DNA of 64,000 nt from Pyropia haitanensis (taxonomy: Eukaryota; Rhodophyta; Bangiophyceae; Bangiales; Bangiaceae): positions 124,001-188,000 of the forward strand of contig SDUX01000003.1 in NCBI GenBank assembly GCA_008729055.1. The letters are read 5' to 3'. Below, piece by piece: positions 51,632-62,141 of this stretch (positions are counted from its first letter, which is position 1; every line of letters begins with the position of its first letter). Position numbers and translations under genes: made by a program. The notes under the pieces are model-generated. The model saw only the letters and a program-made list of their open reading frames with translations. It was not told where the DNA came from and made no database searches.

Positions 51632-52771
51632 TCACCTCGGCGCGTCACCCGCGTCCTCTGCGCGGCGGCCGTCTGCCTCTCGACCCGCCACCCCCCCGTC
51701 CCAGTCTGCGTAATCGAGGCCGCCAACGCCCTCGGCAAACGAGTCCACACACGCCACCCCCCCCCGCAGCGCCGCGGCCGACGGCGACGGTGCAGATGGC
51801 GCGCCCGGCGGCGCCACCACCACCCCCCACTCCTCCAGCGGGTCCACATAGTACTTATCTCCCGGCGCGGGGGCGACGAGCCCCTCCACCACCCCCTCCT
51901 CGTACAGTAGCCGCCGCGCAATGGAGCGGAGCAGCCCAAACGCACCCGCCGACAGCGCGCGGAGGGAGGAGGAGGGGGGCGGCAGCGCCACGAGCGGCCC
52001 AATGTGGGTGTCCCACCACGCGTCCAGCACCGCGAGAAGCGAGTCGTTCTTGTCGCCCACCGACAGCAGGAGGTGCGCGGACAGGCGCGCCCACAGGCCC
52101 GACAGGTGAGGGGAGGAAGAGGAGGGGGAATGCCGCGCCCGCGGCGGGGGCGGCGGCGGGGGGGGGAAGGGGAAGCCCCGGCCGCGCCCGACCCCGCCGC
52201 CGCCACCGCCGCCGCCGCTGCTGCTGCTGCTGCCGCCGCTCCGCCGCGGTGGACTCTGCCCCCCGCGCGGACCTGTGGCACCGGCCCCGCGCGGGGGTGG
52301 CGAAAAAGGTGGGGGGGGAGAGCCGGCCGTGTCGCCGCGGCCGCGGCGGCGCTCCCGGGCGCCCCCACGACCAACGGGCGACGATGACGGCGACGACCGG
52401 TGCGGCCGCGGGCGCCACGACGGCATGGGCCACGGCAACCGCCCGACGGGGGCAGACCGCGTCCGTGTCGGCAACGACGGCGGTGCTGGCGGCCGCCAGA
52501 CGCCGCCCCCACATCCGCCGCCGCCTCGGCCGCCGCTGCCGCCACCACCGCCACCACCACTTCGGCTGGCACCACCAGCACCACCGCGGCGGGGAAGCCC
52601 CCCCCCGTACCAGCCGCGGGTTCCTTGCCACAGGTACGGCCGCCCCACCACCGCCGGGGGCAAGGGCGGGAGGAAGGCGGCGCCCGTCGGCGGTGGGAAG
52701 GCGGCACTCCAGTGCCTACGCACGAGGTGCACGGGGGGGGCCCCCCGCCAGCGAGGTATCAGGGGCGCCAT
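51632..52771 (-). CDS. Unrecognised protein with possible organelle targeting peptide
   Basis: Frame of 379 aa from ATG 52771. I do not recognise it. The N-terminus (MAPLIPRWRG and then HLVRRHWSAAFPP) is basic with no acidic residues, like a plastid or mitochondrial presequence. The middle, about residues 60-215, is Gly/Ser/Pro/Arg low complexity. The last third has natural composition with likely helices (HLSGLWARLSAHLLLSVGDK; LRALSAGAFGLLRSIARRLL) and an aromatic/acidic stretch (DKYYVDPLEEWGVVV, GGLDYADWDGG). That part reads as a real globular domain, which is why I keep the gene. The middle could hide a frame error, since several G runs lie there. A pogo-like transposon sits about 0.8 kb upstream of its start. 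Confidence 0.45.
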   Translation of the reverse strand: MAPLIPRWRGAPPVHLVRRHWSAAFPPPTGAAFLPPLPPAVVGRPYLWQGTRGWYGGGLPRRGGAGGASRSGGGGGGGSGGRGGGGCGGGVWRPPAPPSLPTRTRSAPVGRLPWPMPSWRPRPHRSSPSSSPVGRGGARERRRGRGDTAGSPPPPFSPPPRGAGATGPRGGQSPPRRSGGSSSSSGGGGGGGGVGRGRGFPFPPPPPPPPRARHSPSSSSPHLSGLWARLSAHLLLSVGDKNDSLLAVLDAWWDTHIGPLVALPPPSSSLRALSAGAFGLLRSIARRLLYEEGVVEGLVAPAPGDKYYVDPLEEWGVVVAPPGAPSAPSPSAAALRGGVACVDSFAEGVGGLDYADWDGGVAGREADGRRAEDAGDAPR

Positions 52772-53565
52772 GGCCTGCACGGCCGGCACGTGGGCGGCTG
52801 CCGCAATGGCGGCAAGGGTGGATGCACAGCACCACGTGGGGGGGGGGGGCGGGGGGCTTGCCGCAGACACGGGCCGGGGAGCTCGCCGGGAGGAGAGGCG
52901 GTCGCGCGGCGGCTGTCTCCCGAGACGGCCAAAGCAGAAAAAAAAAAAAAGAAGAAGAAAGGCTGGCGCAGAGACGACAGCAGAACACCGGGGGGGAAGA
53001 GGGGGGGGGGGGGCGAAGGGACGGCAGGCCGCCTGAGACGCCTCACCGCCGGGGGGGGGTTCGCACTGGCGTCGCCAGCAGTGCCGTCCCCGCACCAGTG
53101 ACGACAGGACGGCGGGGGGGGCGGGTAAAAGGACGACTCCAAAGCACGAAGTGCTGAGGGCGGAGGGGGTAGGTGCAGTCGGACACCGAGGGAGCGAGGG
53201 ACGGGGACGGGGTTGAGGGGAGACGGGGGGGGGCTGGGCAGCACGACAGAGCGCGGGTGCTGGCGGGCCCCGAGGCGGTTGTCGGGCGGCGCTTTGGCCG
53301 GGAGGCCCGTCCCGAGGGGGGAGAAGGGGGGCTTTGGGCAACTGCCAAGGCCCGACCGGAAGTGGAAGGAAGGGCCCTTGACAGTCCACGATTGCACGAC
53401 TTGGGAAAGGGCACGACTGCTGAACATTCAAAGGGGCACCAGGTCGGTACTTGCCGAGTAGTTGTGAGAATGAAACAGCCTCTGCTGGCCCATCCCGGAG
53501 GGGTCGATCGAACGAAAGCGCCCGACGCTTCCGCTCTGTGCCACCGACTCTCTGGACCCGCCTTC
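52772..53565. other. Upstream flank of the unrecognised gene
   Basis: About 0.8 kb between that start codon and the left end of the transposon. Contains an A-tract (52,939-52,950) and G runs. No supportable gene. The promoter of the minus-strand gene should lie here, next to the transposon insertion. Confidence 0.4.
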
Positions 53566-53609
53566 GAGACAGCGTCGGAAAGTTGCAAATTAGCTCAAAA
53601 ATTGCAACC
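53566..53609 (+). repeat. Left TIR of pogo-like element
   Basis: 44 bp beginning GAGACAGCGTCGGAAAGTTG and ending AAAATTGCAACC. It pairs with 55403-55446 at 41 of 44 positions. Confidence 0.9.
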
Positions 53610-53688
53610 TGACTGGGAGCAAATGGACGGGAGAGAGAGAAGAAAAAAAGAACAAGAAGCAGAAATAGACACAAAGAGAAAAGCTATG

Positions 53689-55335
53689 CTAGCGGGAACG
53701 GGCAGGAACACCGACAGTGTACGTGCCCCCGTGCCCCTCCATCGCCCATTTCCCGCAAAACGTTGATTTGCACGCTCGGCAGGCGCGCCAATGACCGCAC
53801 TCACATACTGCCCACCCCGGCCCGCCCCTATGACGGGTGACCTTGCACACCTGACACACCATGTCCTGTCGGGCCAATAGCGCCTCAGCAACAAGGGCTG
53901 CCTTGTCCGCCGCCTTCTTAGCGCGAGCAATCTTGCGGGCTCGCTCTTCCTCCGCCTCAGCTGCCACTTCCGCGGACCTCTTGCGAGCGCTTGCCACCAG
54001 GTTGTACGGGGAGCGGATGGTGTCGCGCTGCACCACGGCCTTGCCCCCTACCGCCTTGTCTCTGCGTTCAGCGTCTCTCTGCGTCGCTGCTGCAAGCACC
54101 TCACCCGTCATGGCCCGCGCCTGCTCTCGCGGGGACGACCCGGGGTCCGCCACCCCCAGGTTCTCTTCGGCCCGCGCGCGCTTCACCTCCCGGGTGACTG
54201 GCCACAGCCCAGTGGTGACAAAAGCGTGCTTTATAACCGCAGGTGTGAAGCTGACCCGCTCGCAGTGGTAGGCAGCCGCCAGCAGCGCGTCCCGGACGCT
54301 CTGACCAGACAGCATCGCGTCCATGACGTACTCGTCGTTCTTGATCTGCAGATGTCGGTGGAACACGGCAAACGGGGCCGCGTCCAACGGCTGCAGGAAG
54401 TGCGACGCATTTGCAACGAGGAGGAAGAGGTAGACGCCGCGCGCCAGGGCCCGCTCGAGCGTGTCCGCCCGCATGTGGGCAGAGCACTGGTCGCCAAACA
54501 GCAGAAGAGCGCGACCGGGGTTCCTCACCGTCCACTCCTCCACAATGAGGTCCATCACCCGGCCAAACAGGTCCGCGTCGAGGAAGCCCGAATCCGTCCA
54601 GCAAAAAAAGCGAGGCCAGGAGCGACGGGAGACGCGGGTGGCCGGCTCAAGCGAGAAGTTGACAGAAGACTGGCCGTCATCGTCGAAGTTGGCCTTCAGC
54701 ACGTAGACACTAAGAAACATGGACCCGTCTGCCGCCGCGAACGTCAGCATTGAGGCCACAGTGGACCTCCGCGTCGACGCAGCGTTGGCCCGCTACGTCC
54801 CTGCAGCCACTACTCGCTATGTGGCCAGGTGGCCGCCCTTGACGATGACCCTGGTCTCGTCCAAGTTCATGACCGCCGACGCCGTGAATGCGTGCGACTG
54901 GAGGAAGCCCGTCAACTCCGCGCAGAAGCCATGCACATTGACCAGCATCTGCGCCCCCATCTGCTTGTCGCCGAGGGCTTTCCAGGTCCGAGCACGCAGG
55001 TGCGCGCGGTGGGGGGCGAGGAAGCGACGCGTCCACGGGTCCGACACCGACACGCCCCAGCGACGAGCCACCATCTCCCGAATCTGCTGCCGGGACAGCG
55101 GAAGGTTGTTGATAGTAAAAGCCAGCGCCACCCCCACCACCATCTGCTCCTGCTCGACGGTCAGGCGGCGATTGCCGTGGCCGTCAGTGGAGGTCCTCGT
55201 TCGGCGGTGGTGAGCGGCCTTGAGGGCCGAAAAAGTCACACCCCGCGAGGCAGCAACGGAACGCAAAGTGGACACCAGGCTGGCACCGCTGTGGAGGAGC
55301 TCATCGAGAGCAGGTAGGGCGTCGGAGACTCGCAT
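53689..55335 (-). pseudogene. pogo-like DDE transposase with two in-frame TAG codons
   Basis: One continuous frame of 549 codons from ATG 55335 (MRVSDALPALDELL), broken only by TAG at 54817-54819 and TAG at 54793-54795. The N-terminal third has helix-turn-helix DNA-binding features (LVSTLRSVAASRGVTFSALK and LPLSRQQIREMVARRWGVSV, CENP-B-like). The catalytic DDE_1 triad is present: D159 in MNLDETRVIV, D282 in LLLFGDQCSAH and D318 in LQPLDAAPF (35 residues apart). The C-terminus has a basic coiled-coil-like stretch and a Cys-rich finger (CQVC, CECGHWRACRAC). Both stops lie between the first and second catalytic Asp and could each come from one CAG-to-TAG change. No frameshift is seen, so the copy is young. 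Alternatives are stop readthrough or an RNA edit, which I consider unlikely. Confidence 0.85.
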
Positions 55336-55402
55336 GGTGGATGGTGGGGCGGAGAGACAGGGGACGCAGGCGCTGGTCTGGGAGATACACGACTGAGTAT
55401 CT

Positions 55403-55446
55403 GGTTGCAATTTCTGACCGAATTTGCAACTTTCCGACGCTGTCTC
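55403..55446 (-). repeat. Right TIR of pogo-like element
   Basis: Reverse complement of the left TIR with three differences, all in the central AT-rich part. Confidence 0.9.
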
Positions 55447-55675
55447 TTCCTCCGCTCGCCCGCCCACCCCCCTGACTCACCGCTCACTCCCCCGCCCCCC
55501 TCCTCGCCTGTCCTCCTCCCCGCCTGCCTCCCTGCCTGGGGGCGACTGTTTACCCGGGGAGGGGGGGGGGAGGACAATGGCGGCTTGTTCGGACGGCGGA
55601 ATGTCGGGTCGGTGGCGGTGGCGCGGGTTGTGCTTCGGCGGGGTCGGGTTGGTCGCGGCGGCGCGGACAAACACG

Positions 55676-55822
55676 GTAACGATGGCGACGGCAGCGACGG
55701 CGGTGACGGCAACGGCGGCGACGGCGACGGCAACGGCAACGGCGGCGACGGCAACGGCGACGGCAACGGCGGCGACGGCAGCGGCGACGGCAACGGCGGC
55801 GACGGCAACGGCGACGGCAAGA
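55676..55822 (+). repeat. GGCGACGGCAACGGC minisatellite
   Basis: About ten imperfect units of GGCGACGGCAACGGC or its 6-bp and 9-bp parts follow each other. The array lies 230 bp right of the pogo element's right TIR. Confidence 0.85.
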
Positions 55823-57555
55823 GGTCGGTGGCCATGGCGTCATCGACGACGACGGCCATTATAGGGCAGGGGCGGCTACCATGCTAAAGGCGGGGGTGGG
55901 CACGACGGTGGCGGCCGCGGCGAAGGTTTTTGGAGGGGGGGGGGCGCCACGGTGGCAGCGGCGGGAAGAGCGATTGGAGTGGGGGGCGGTGCGGCAGCGG
56001 CGGCGATGTTTGGGCAGCAGGAGAACAGAACGGTGATGGCCTTGTGGGGGCGGGGGAGAAGCGGCGGCGCGGATGGTGTTTTGGGGGGGGGGGAAGATGA
56101 CGGTGGCAGCTGCGTTGGGTGCGGGGGTTTGGCATCGCTGGCGTTGTCGCCGGCCACCCCCCAGAGTCACCACCGTCTCGGTGGTCGGGGACGGGGGAGC
56201 AGGAGCGGAGGGGACGCTGGCAGCGGCGACGACGGCGGCGGCGGGGGGGGGGGACGAGGTGACGGCCACGCCGGCGGCGGCGGCGGCGGCGTCGTTGGCC
56301 GCGGCGGCCAGCTCCCACACGGGTAGCAGCCGGTCGCGGCGGTCGCAGTCGCGGCATGGCATTGGCGGGGGAAGGGCGTGGGGCGGCGGCGCTGCCAATG
56401 GCGACGCCGTTGGCGGCGGTGGCACCGGCGCCAGCGCCGGCGTTGGCGGCATCGACGGCAGCGGCGGTGGCGGCGGCAGCCGCAACGGTCTCCGCGGCAG
56501 CAGCTCCGATGCGCCCCGACGACGTCGCCTCCGGGCACGCGGCGACGGCTCCACCCAGTGGCGGTGCGGCGGCGGTGGTGGCGGCGGCAGCAGCGGCGGC
56601 GTCGGTGGCGGCGGTGGCAGCGGCGGCGGTGGTGGCGGTGGCGTCGGCGGCGGTGGCGTCGCCGACGGGGCCGCCGCGGGCCCCGCTGCCGCGACCACCG
56701 CCGCTGCCACTGCCCCTGCCGCCGCGGCCGCCTCGGCGGTCGTGGGCTCGTGGCAGGCATCCGTGGGGTTGTGAGGGGGCGCTGCCGCCGCCACCGCTGC
56801 TGGCGCCGCCGCTGTCGCTATCGCCGCCGCCGCCCCCACCCTCGCCGCCGCCGCCGCGGGGCCACGCAGGGGGCGGGGGGTGCGGGCGAGAGTGCGGGCA
56901 AGGTACCGCCACCGCCGCACCCGTCTACGCTGCTGCCCCTACCGCAGGCACTGGCGCCGCCATGACCGCCGCCACGACCGCCGCCACGTCCGCCGCCCCC
57001 GCTGCAAGCGTGGGCGGGTGGCGGTGGTGGGCTGGTGCGGCCGCCCCCGGAATTGCGAGTGGAAAGGCAGGGTGGCGTGGGCGACGGCCGGTGTGTGCAC
57101 GGGGTGGAAATCTGGCGGCAGCCTCAACCCCGCGCCCGCAGCCACCGACGCTGCGCCGTCGCCGCCGTCGCGGCGCCCGCTGCCGCCGCCGTCAACCCCG
57201 CCGCCGCGGCAGCCGCCGCCGTGGCCGCCGCTGCCTCCGCAGGTTGGTACAGGGGTAGGGGGGAATGGGCCGCCGCCCCCGGGGTGGCGTGGCGCGGTGG
57301 GGCGCTGGGGGCGGGGTCGCCGCTGACGATGCCGCCGCCACCTCTCCTGGTGCCGCCGCCGACGCCGGCGCTGCCGCCGCAGCCCGGGGTGGAGTGCAGG
57401 CGTGGGCTGGGGAGGAGGGGTGCGGCCGCCGACGCTGCGCCACCACCGCCACCGCCGCTGTCGTCACCGCCCCCGCCGCCGCCGCCGCCGCCGGTGCCGG
57501 CGTCCCCGCTGCAGCCATGTCCGTGCGGAGTGGGCGGCGGGACGGGGAGCGCGGT

Positions 57556-57592
<37 letters not shown>

Positions 57593-57889
57593 GTGGGTGG
57601 CGAGGGGGTTTGGCAGCGCCCGTCCGGATTGGGGGGTGTCGGGGGGGCCGGTGGGAACGAGTCGGCGGCGACGCAGACGCCGACGCAGCAGCCGCCGCCG
57701 CCGCCGCCGCCGCCGCCAGGTGCCTATCGCCCCCCAGCTGCGGCAGGCGCTGCCGCCTGGCCACCACCGCCCGCTGGCCGCTGTGCCACCGCCGCTGCTG
57801 CCGCCGTCGCCGCCGCCGCCGGTTGGTCGCCGCCCCCATCCCGCCGCCGCCGCCGCCGCCGCCGCAGCCGCTGCCGCCGCCGGTACCCG

Positions 57890-58530
57890 ATTCCCCCCCC
57901 CCGCCGCGGCCACTGCCGCCGCGTGCTGGCAGCTGCCCCCGCTGCCGCCGGCTGGCCGCCGCTCCCGCCGCCGCCCGGTGGCTGCTCCTCCCCTCCGCCG
58001 CGGCCACCGCCGCCGCCGGCTAGCCGCTCCCGCCGCCGCTGCTGCCGGCGGGCTGCTTCCTCCCCGCCGCTGCCGGCCGGCCGCCACCGCCGCCGCCGCC
58101 GGCTGGCCGCTGTCCCCCGGCCGCTGCCGCCGCTCCCGCGGTCGCCGCTGCCGCCGGCTGGCCGCCATGCCTCCTGCCGCCACCGGCTGGCCGCCGCCTC
58201 CCCGTTGCTGCTGCCGCCGCCGGCTAGCGCCGCCTTCCCACCGTTGCCGCCACCGTCGCCGGCTGGCCGCCGCCCCCCGGCTGGCCGCGGCTCCCCGGCT
58301 GGCGGCGCCTGCACCCCTGCGCCTCCGACGCCGGCATGCCGCCGCCCCCCCGCTGGCCGCCGCCGGCAGGTCGCCGCCGCCGCCGCCGGCTGGCCGCCGC
58401 CCCCCTGCCGCCGCTGCCGCCACCGCCCGCTGGCGGCCACGACGCGCCTGGGCGCCGGTAGCTCGCCTGCGGCGCTGCCGCGAGCTGGCCTCCGGCTCCC
58501 GGCCGCTGATGCCGCCGCCGCCGCCGCGCC
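57890..58530. repeat. CCGCCGGCTGGCCGC minisatellite
   Basis: Many copies of a GCCGGCTGGCCGCCGC-type word spaced irregularly at 18-60 bp. Similar in style to the C-rich arm at 33.2-34.3 kb but with GGCTGGCC instead of GGCTGCC as the core word. Confidence 0.7.
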
Positions 58531-58640
58531 GTCGGCGGCAGCCCGCAGGGCAGGCGGGTGGGAGGCGGGCGCTGGCCGTTGCTGCGGGGTGTGGGCAGAC
58601 CACCAGCCGAAGCGGCAGCCCCTGTCTACCGCAGCCTGAC

Positions 58641-60429
58641 GCTCCACATGGCCGGTGAGCTGCTGGGTGGGCGTGGCTGCGAGAGCAGCAAAGCGCGATG
58701 TACGTCTGGGACGGCCCGTACACCGACCGACCGACGGGGCACGACGTACCTCCCGTCTCTGGTGCAGCTAGCTAGGCTACGGGACTGGATGACGAGCCCC
58801 CAGCCTCGCCTGACGGCCGGCGGGACACACCCATCACCAAGCTGAATGTACCGTACAGATGGGGGAACACACAACAAACAATTGAATGTACCGTACAGCT
58901 GGAGGGACACAGACCACGAGCTCTGGGAACACACACCAAGAAGCTGATCGCCTATTGGTGCACAGCCTTTGGTATGCGCCACCAGCCATCGATCATTTGT
59001 GCGGTTCATACCGGCGAGCGAGCCGTTGGTGGAGCGGATTCCACGTCACGGGCCAATCATATTGCAGGATCTGCTCCAGACTGGCACAACAAGCGGACGG
59101 GCCCGGATCGAGTGGCGCGCAGCGTTCGCCTACACCCCACCGTACAAGCTGCAACTCGCCCACCCACCCCGGGTCTCTCCACCCGCTTGCGGGCACGTGG
59201 GGCGCTGGCTGGCGCACAAACAGAGTGCCCAGTCGGTTGTCCTGTGCAGAGGGGGGTGCCGCAGACGCCGCCCCGCCACCCCCTGCACCGGTAGCTCAGG
59301 GGCCTACCGACCGCGGCGCCGCGGGAAAGCGGTTGCGCAATCAAGAGGCGGCTCGACTGGTCACGCGGCCACCCGCAGCCACACCACCCCCCGTTGCGGC
59401 TAGTGCGGGTGGCGCAAGCGGCGCTGGCGGCGTCGTGGCGGCTGTTGCGCCGCCGCCGGTCGCCCCCTCCCCCCCCCCCCCCCCCCCACCCGCCCGCACC
59501 GGGGCGGGTGCCTCTAGCTAGGGCTGGTGTCTGTTCCCCCCCCGCCTCCTGGTCAGCGGCGGCGCGCCCTCCCGCCCTCCCCACCGTTGGGCACTCTGGG
59601 CCCGGGCTCGTCGCCGTCCCGTCCCCAGCGAATCGTGGGCTGCGTGGGGGTGGGGGGGTGGTAGGGTCGCCCGCTGGCCGTGGCCGCCGCCGCTGGCACG
59701 CCCGCCCGGCGGGGTTGGTGCGGGGCCATGCGCCACCCACCCCGCCGGCGGGGCGGCCGGTCCTTTGCCCTGCACGATCACCCCTGCGCTACCCGGCGCG
59801 GCCGCCACGCCCTCTTGCGGCACGGGCGCGTCCGTGCGGAGCTGCTGTGGGGGGGGGGGGGGGGGGGGGGTGCCGCAGGGGAGGTGGCGACGCTGCCCAC
59901 CAGGCGGGGGTACAGGGGGGGGGGGCGTCGGGCGTGCGGGCGCGATCGTTGGCGCCGCCGGGCCCCACGCTGAGGCTGTGGGGGTGGTGGCGGGCGGGTG
60001 CGCGCCCCGCCGGGCCGCGGGTGCGGGCGGCGTGGCGGTCGACGCCCCACCACCCCGCTGCGGGCCGCACCCCGCCGCCCCCCTCTGCACGCACTGCGGG
60101 GGCCCGTCGGGACTGCCTCCACCCACCCCCTACTTTTGCCGCCCGTCCACCTGTCCCCCACTCTTGAACAGAGCGCGGCCTGCGTGTACGCCACAACCAT
60201 CGACGTCATCGTCGCCTTCTTCACCCGCGTCCCTCCGACCCGTCGAGGCCACCTTGGACTTTATCGGCTGTCACTGCCGGCTGTCTTTCCGCCCGCCACC
60301 TCCCTTCCTCCTCTACCCTGCACGTGCACCCTCTCCACCCTCCGCTCTCTCGACCGGCGCTGGGTACGCGGCGCTGATTCCTCCCTCTGCCGCCCCCACC
60401 TCCCTCCTCTCCCCCTTTCCCCCTTCACC
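58641..60429. other. Gene-free interval upstream of the CRAL-TRIO-like gene
   Basis: The left part (58,640-59,130) is of moderate GC and carries a short direct repeat. The rest is GC-rich with G runs at 59,850-59,870 and long pyrimidine tracts at about 60,290-60,429 that probably form the 5'UTR or core promoter of the next gene. No supportable coding region. Confidence 0.45.
58843..58898 (+). repeat. Direct repeat TGAATGTACCGTACAG, 40-bp period
   Basis: The 16-mer occurs at 58843-58858 and 58883-58898, each followed by a G-rich stretch and ACACA. The core TGTACCGTACA is nearly palindromic. Function unknown. Confidence 0.8.
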
Positions 60430-61179
60430 ATGGCGACCCTGCCGTCGTTCCTCTTTCCCGTGTCGCCCCCCGCCGCGGGCGATCTGGCCATTCGCCCGCC
60501 CTCCCCATCCAAAGGCAAGGGCCGTGCGTTGACCCCCCTCCCCCCCCCGCCCCCCCCTGCCTCCACCGCCGCCCCCTTTATCACCCTCACTGGCGCCACG
60601 GACCGGGCGGGCTACCCCGTCGTCACCATCCACTCGTCGCTGCTCCCCCCGCCCGGTTCCCCCACTGACAACTGTGGCGCGGCGGTCGCCGCGGCACTGT
60701 CGCCCGTCGCGCCGTCCACGCCGCTGGTGGTTGTGCTCGTCACCCACGGGGGTGGCCGCCCGTCGGCGGCCGCTGCCCGCACATTGGCGGCGACGCTCGA
60801 CGCTGCTGGCGTGGAGGCCCCGCGGATACGGTCACTGTACGTCCTTGGCGCGGACGTGGCATGGCGGGCGGCCGCGGCGGCGTCGTCGTGGGTGGTTGGC
60901 GGGCCCGTCCGGGCGGCGTGGGCGACCACAGAGTATGTGGATCTGGTGGAGGACCTCGAGGCGGCGCTCGGCTCGGGGCTTGGCGAGGCGATGGGCCTCA
61001 CGTGGGGGGAGGTGGTGGCGGACGAGGAGCACCGGGTCTGGCTGGGGCGGCAGTGGGTTCGGTCTAGCGCCGCTCTCGACCCGTCGGCGCCACTGATGCA
61101 CACTGAGTCGGTGGCGTTGACGGGCGCGGCGGCGGCCGCCGCACGGCCGGCGATCAAGACTGTTGGGGATTACGTCTAG
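60430..61179 (+). CDS. CRAL-TRIO/BCH-like domain protein
   Basis: Intronless, 249 aa. A Pro-rich N-terminal 45 residues is followed by one domain with the pattern of divergent CRAL-TRIO (CRAL_TRIO_2/BCH, as in BNIP2 and p50RhoGAP). It has a strand GYPVVTIHSSLLPP, then PLVVVLVTHGGG, helix, IRSLYVLGADVAWRAAAAAS at the position of the usual LYVVHPTWWLK, then TTEYVDLVEDLEAAL at the position of I.YV.SL.ELE. Such domains bind small hydrophobic ligands or Rho-family regulators. The fold assignment is by pattern, not by strong identity, and the ligand is unknown. The start is supported by CACCATGG at 60430, preceded by a long pyrimidine tract. Confidence 0.55.
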   Translation: MATLPSFLFPVSPPAAGDLAIRPPSPSKGKGRALTPLPPPPPPASTAAPFITLTGATDRAGYPVVTIHSSLLPPPGSPTDNCGAAVAAALSPVAPSTPLVVVLVTHGGGRPSAAAARTLAATLDAAGVEAPRIRSLYVLGADVAWRAAAAASSWVVGGPVRAAWATTEYVDLVEDLEAALGSGLGEAMGLTWGEVVADEEHRVWLGRQWVRSSAALDPSAPLMHTESVALTGAAAAAARPAIKTVGDYV

Positions 61180-62141
61180 GCTTCCGCTTGGAAGGGAACT
61201 GCTTGTCTCGCTGTTTGGTTTGCCCCGCCGTGCGCCATCCGATGTCTTTGTTTGCGCAGCGGCGTGGGGCGGGGGGGTCCGTCGTCTTGGCCTTGTGCTC
61301 ATACGCGCCGCTGCGCTCATGCGCGCGGCCCCTAGGTCTGGCCCCTTTGATGAAACCCGTAACAATCGACTGCGTCCGTCTTCACCTCCTCCCGCCGCAT
61401 CTGCTTCACCTGCTCGCCACTATCCGCACCCGCCCCCCGTTTGTCCTGAGACTGACAGCACCACCGCCCCTCATGCCTCTCGTACAGTTCGGCGCTGCCA
61501 CCTCACCCGAACTCTGGTGCGTCCGTTGCGAGGCCTTCTTTGATAAAGTCCAACGTGTGCGTCTGGGGTCCATAGCGATCGCCTGCCCATGCGTTGTTTG
61601 GGTAGCGGCACTGTAGCGCGCACGTGTCGGTCCTGCGTACGTGCGCGTGTGTCCCAGTTGTCCGTCGCGTCTGTTGTGTGTGCAGCCCAACGCTGCAGCA
61701 AGGACAAACCGCAAGACTGCCGCCCCGTTCCGCAACCTCTGCAACCCGCGCAAGCTCACCGCCCCCCTGTCATGGTGGTGGCGTTTGATCCTTAGGCGCC
61801 CGCTGCAGCCCGCGTCACTGGTGTCCCACTAGAGAAAAGCCCGCACTCCCACCAACCTCCCTCTTCTCGCCACGGGTAGTACGCTGCGATGGCATCGTGA
61901 GCGCAGGCAGACGCTGCGGCAACAATGATGGACTGCGTCGCGTATAGGCGCGTGGCCGACGTATCCCACACGGCAGTCTTCTCTTCCTTCCAGCCATAGC
62001 TCAACGGCCACCTTCCTCGGTGGTGGCGTTTGACTGCGTGGCGGCTGGTGTAGCCACCGTCACGGGGTGACCCACCCAGGAAATGCACTTTTTTTTTTTT
62101 TGAAGAAAACAAGTAGAGGCAAAAGGCCCGCCCTTGCGACC
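61180..62141. other. Convergent 3' interval
   Basis: About 960 bp between the CRAL-TRIO-like and LPMO-like stop codons, with moderate GC and a T-tract at 62,089-62,101. I found no gene or clear repeat. Confidence 0.45.

Larger units (their letters stand above)
53566..55446 (-). mobile_element. pogo/Tc1-mariner-superfamily DNA transposon, full length, 1.88 kb
   Basis: Bounded by 44-bp terminal inverted repeats (53566-53609 and 55403-55446) with only three mismatches, starting GAGACAGCGTCGGAAAGTTG. It encloses one transposase gene on the minus strand. TTC occurs immediately outside both ends (left ...CCTTC, right TTCCTC) and might be a 3-bp target duplication. A TA duplication, usual for pogo elements, is not visible at these ends, so the exact termini may be a few bases inward. 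Confidence 0.88.
55447..58640. other. Low-complexity GGC/GCC-rich region without a supportable gene
   Basis: Long frames exist on both strands (for example 55,884-56,912 minus and 57,035-58,639 plus) but consist of Ala/Gly/Pro/Arg runs with no domain. I do not call them. The segment breaks into distinct repeat blocks: a GACGGCAAC array at the left, mixed GGC/GCC in the middle, and a GGCTGGCCGCC array at the right. Confidence 0.5.

Noticed and set aside
55884..58639. Long Ala/Gly/Pro-rich frames on both strands
   Set aside because: Low complexity throughout, equally open on both strands, no recognisable domain.
59280..59360. tRNA-like text (GGTAGCTCAGGGG) near 59,290
   Set aside because: No matching T-arm with GGTTCGA, no acceptor stem and no plausible anticodon arm; chance similarity.
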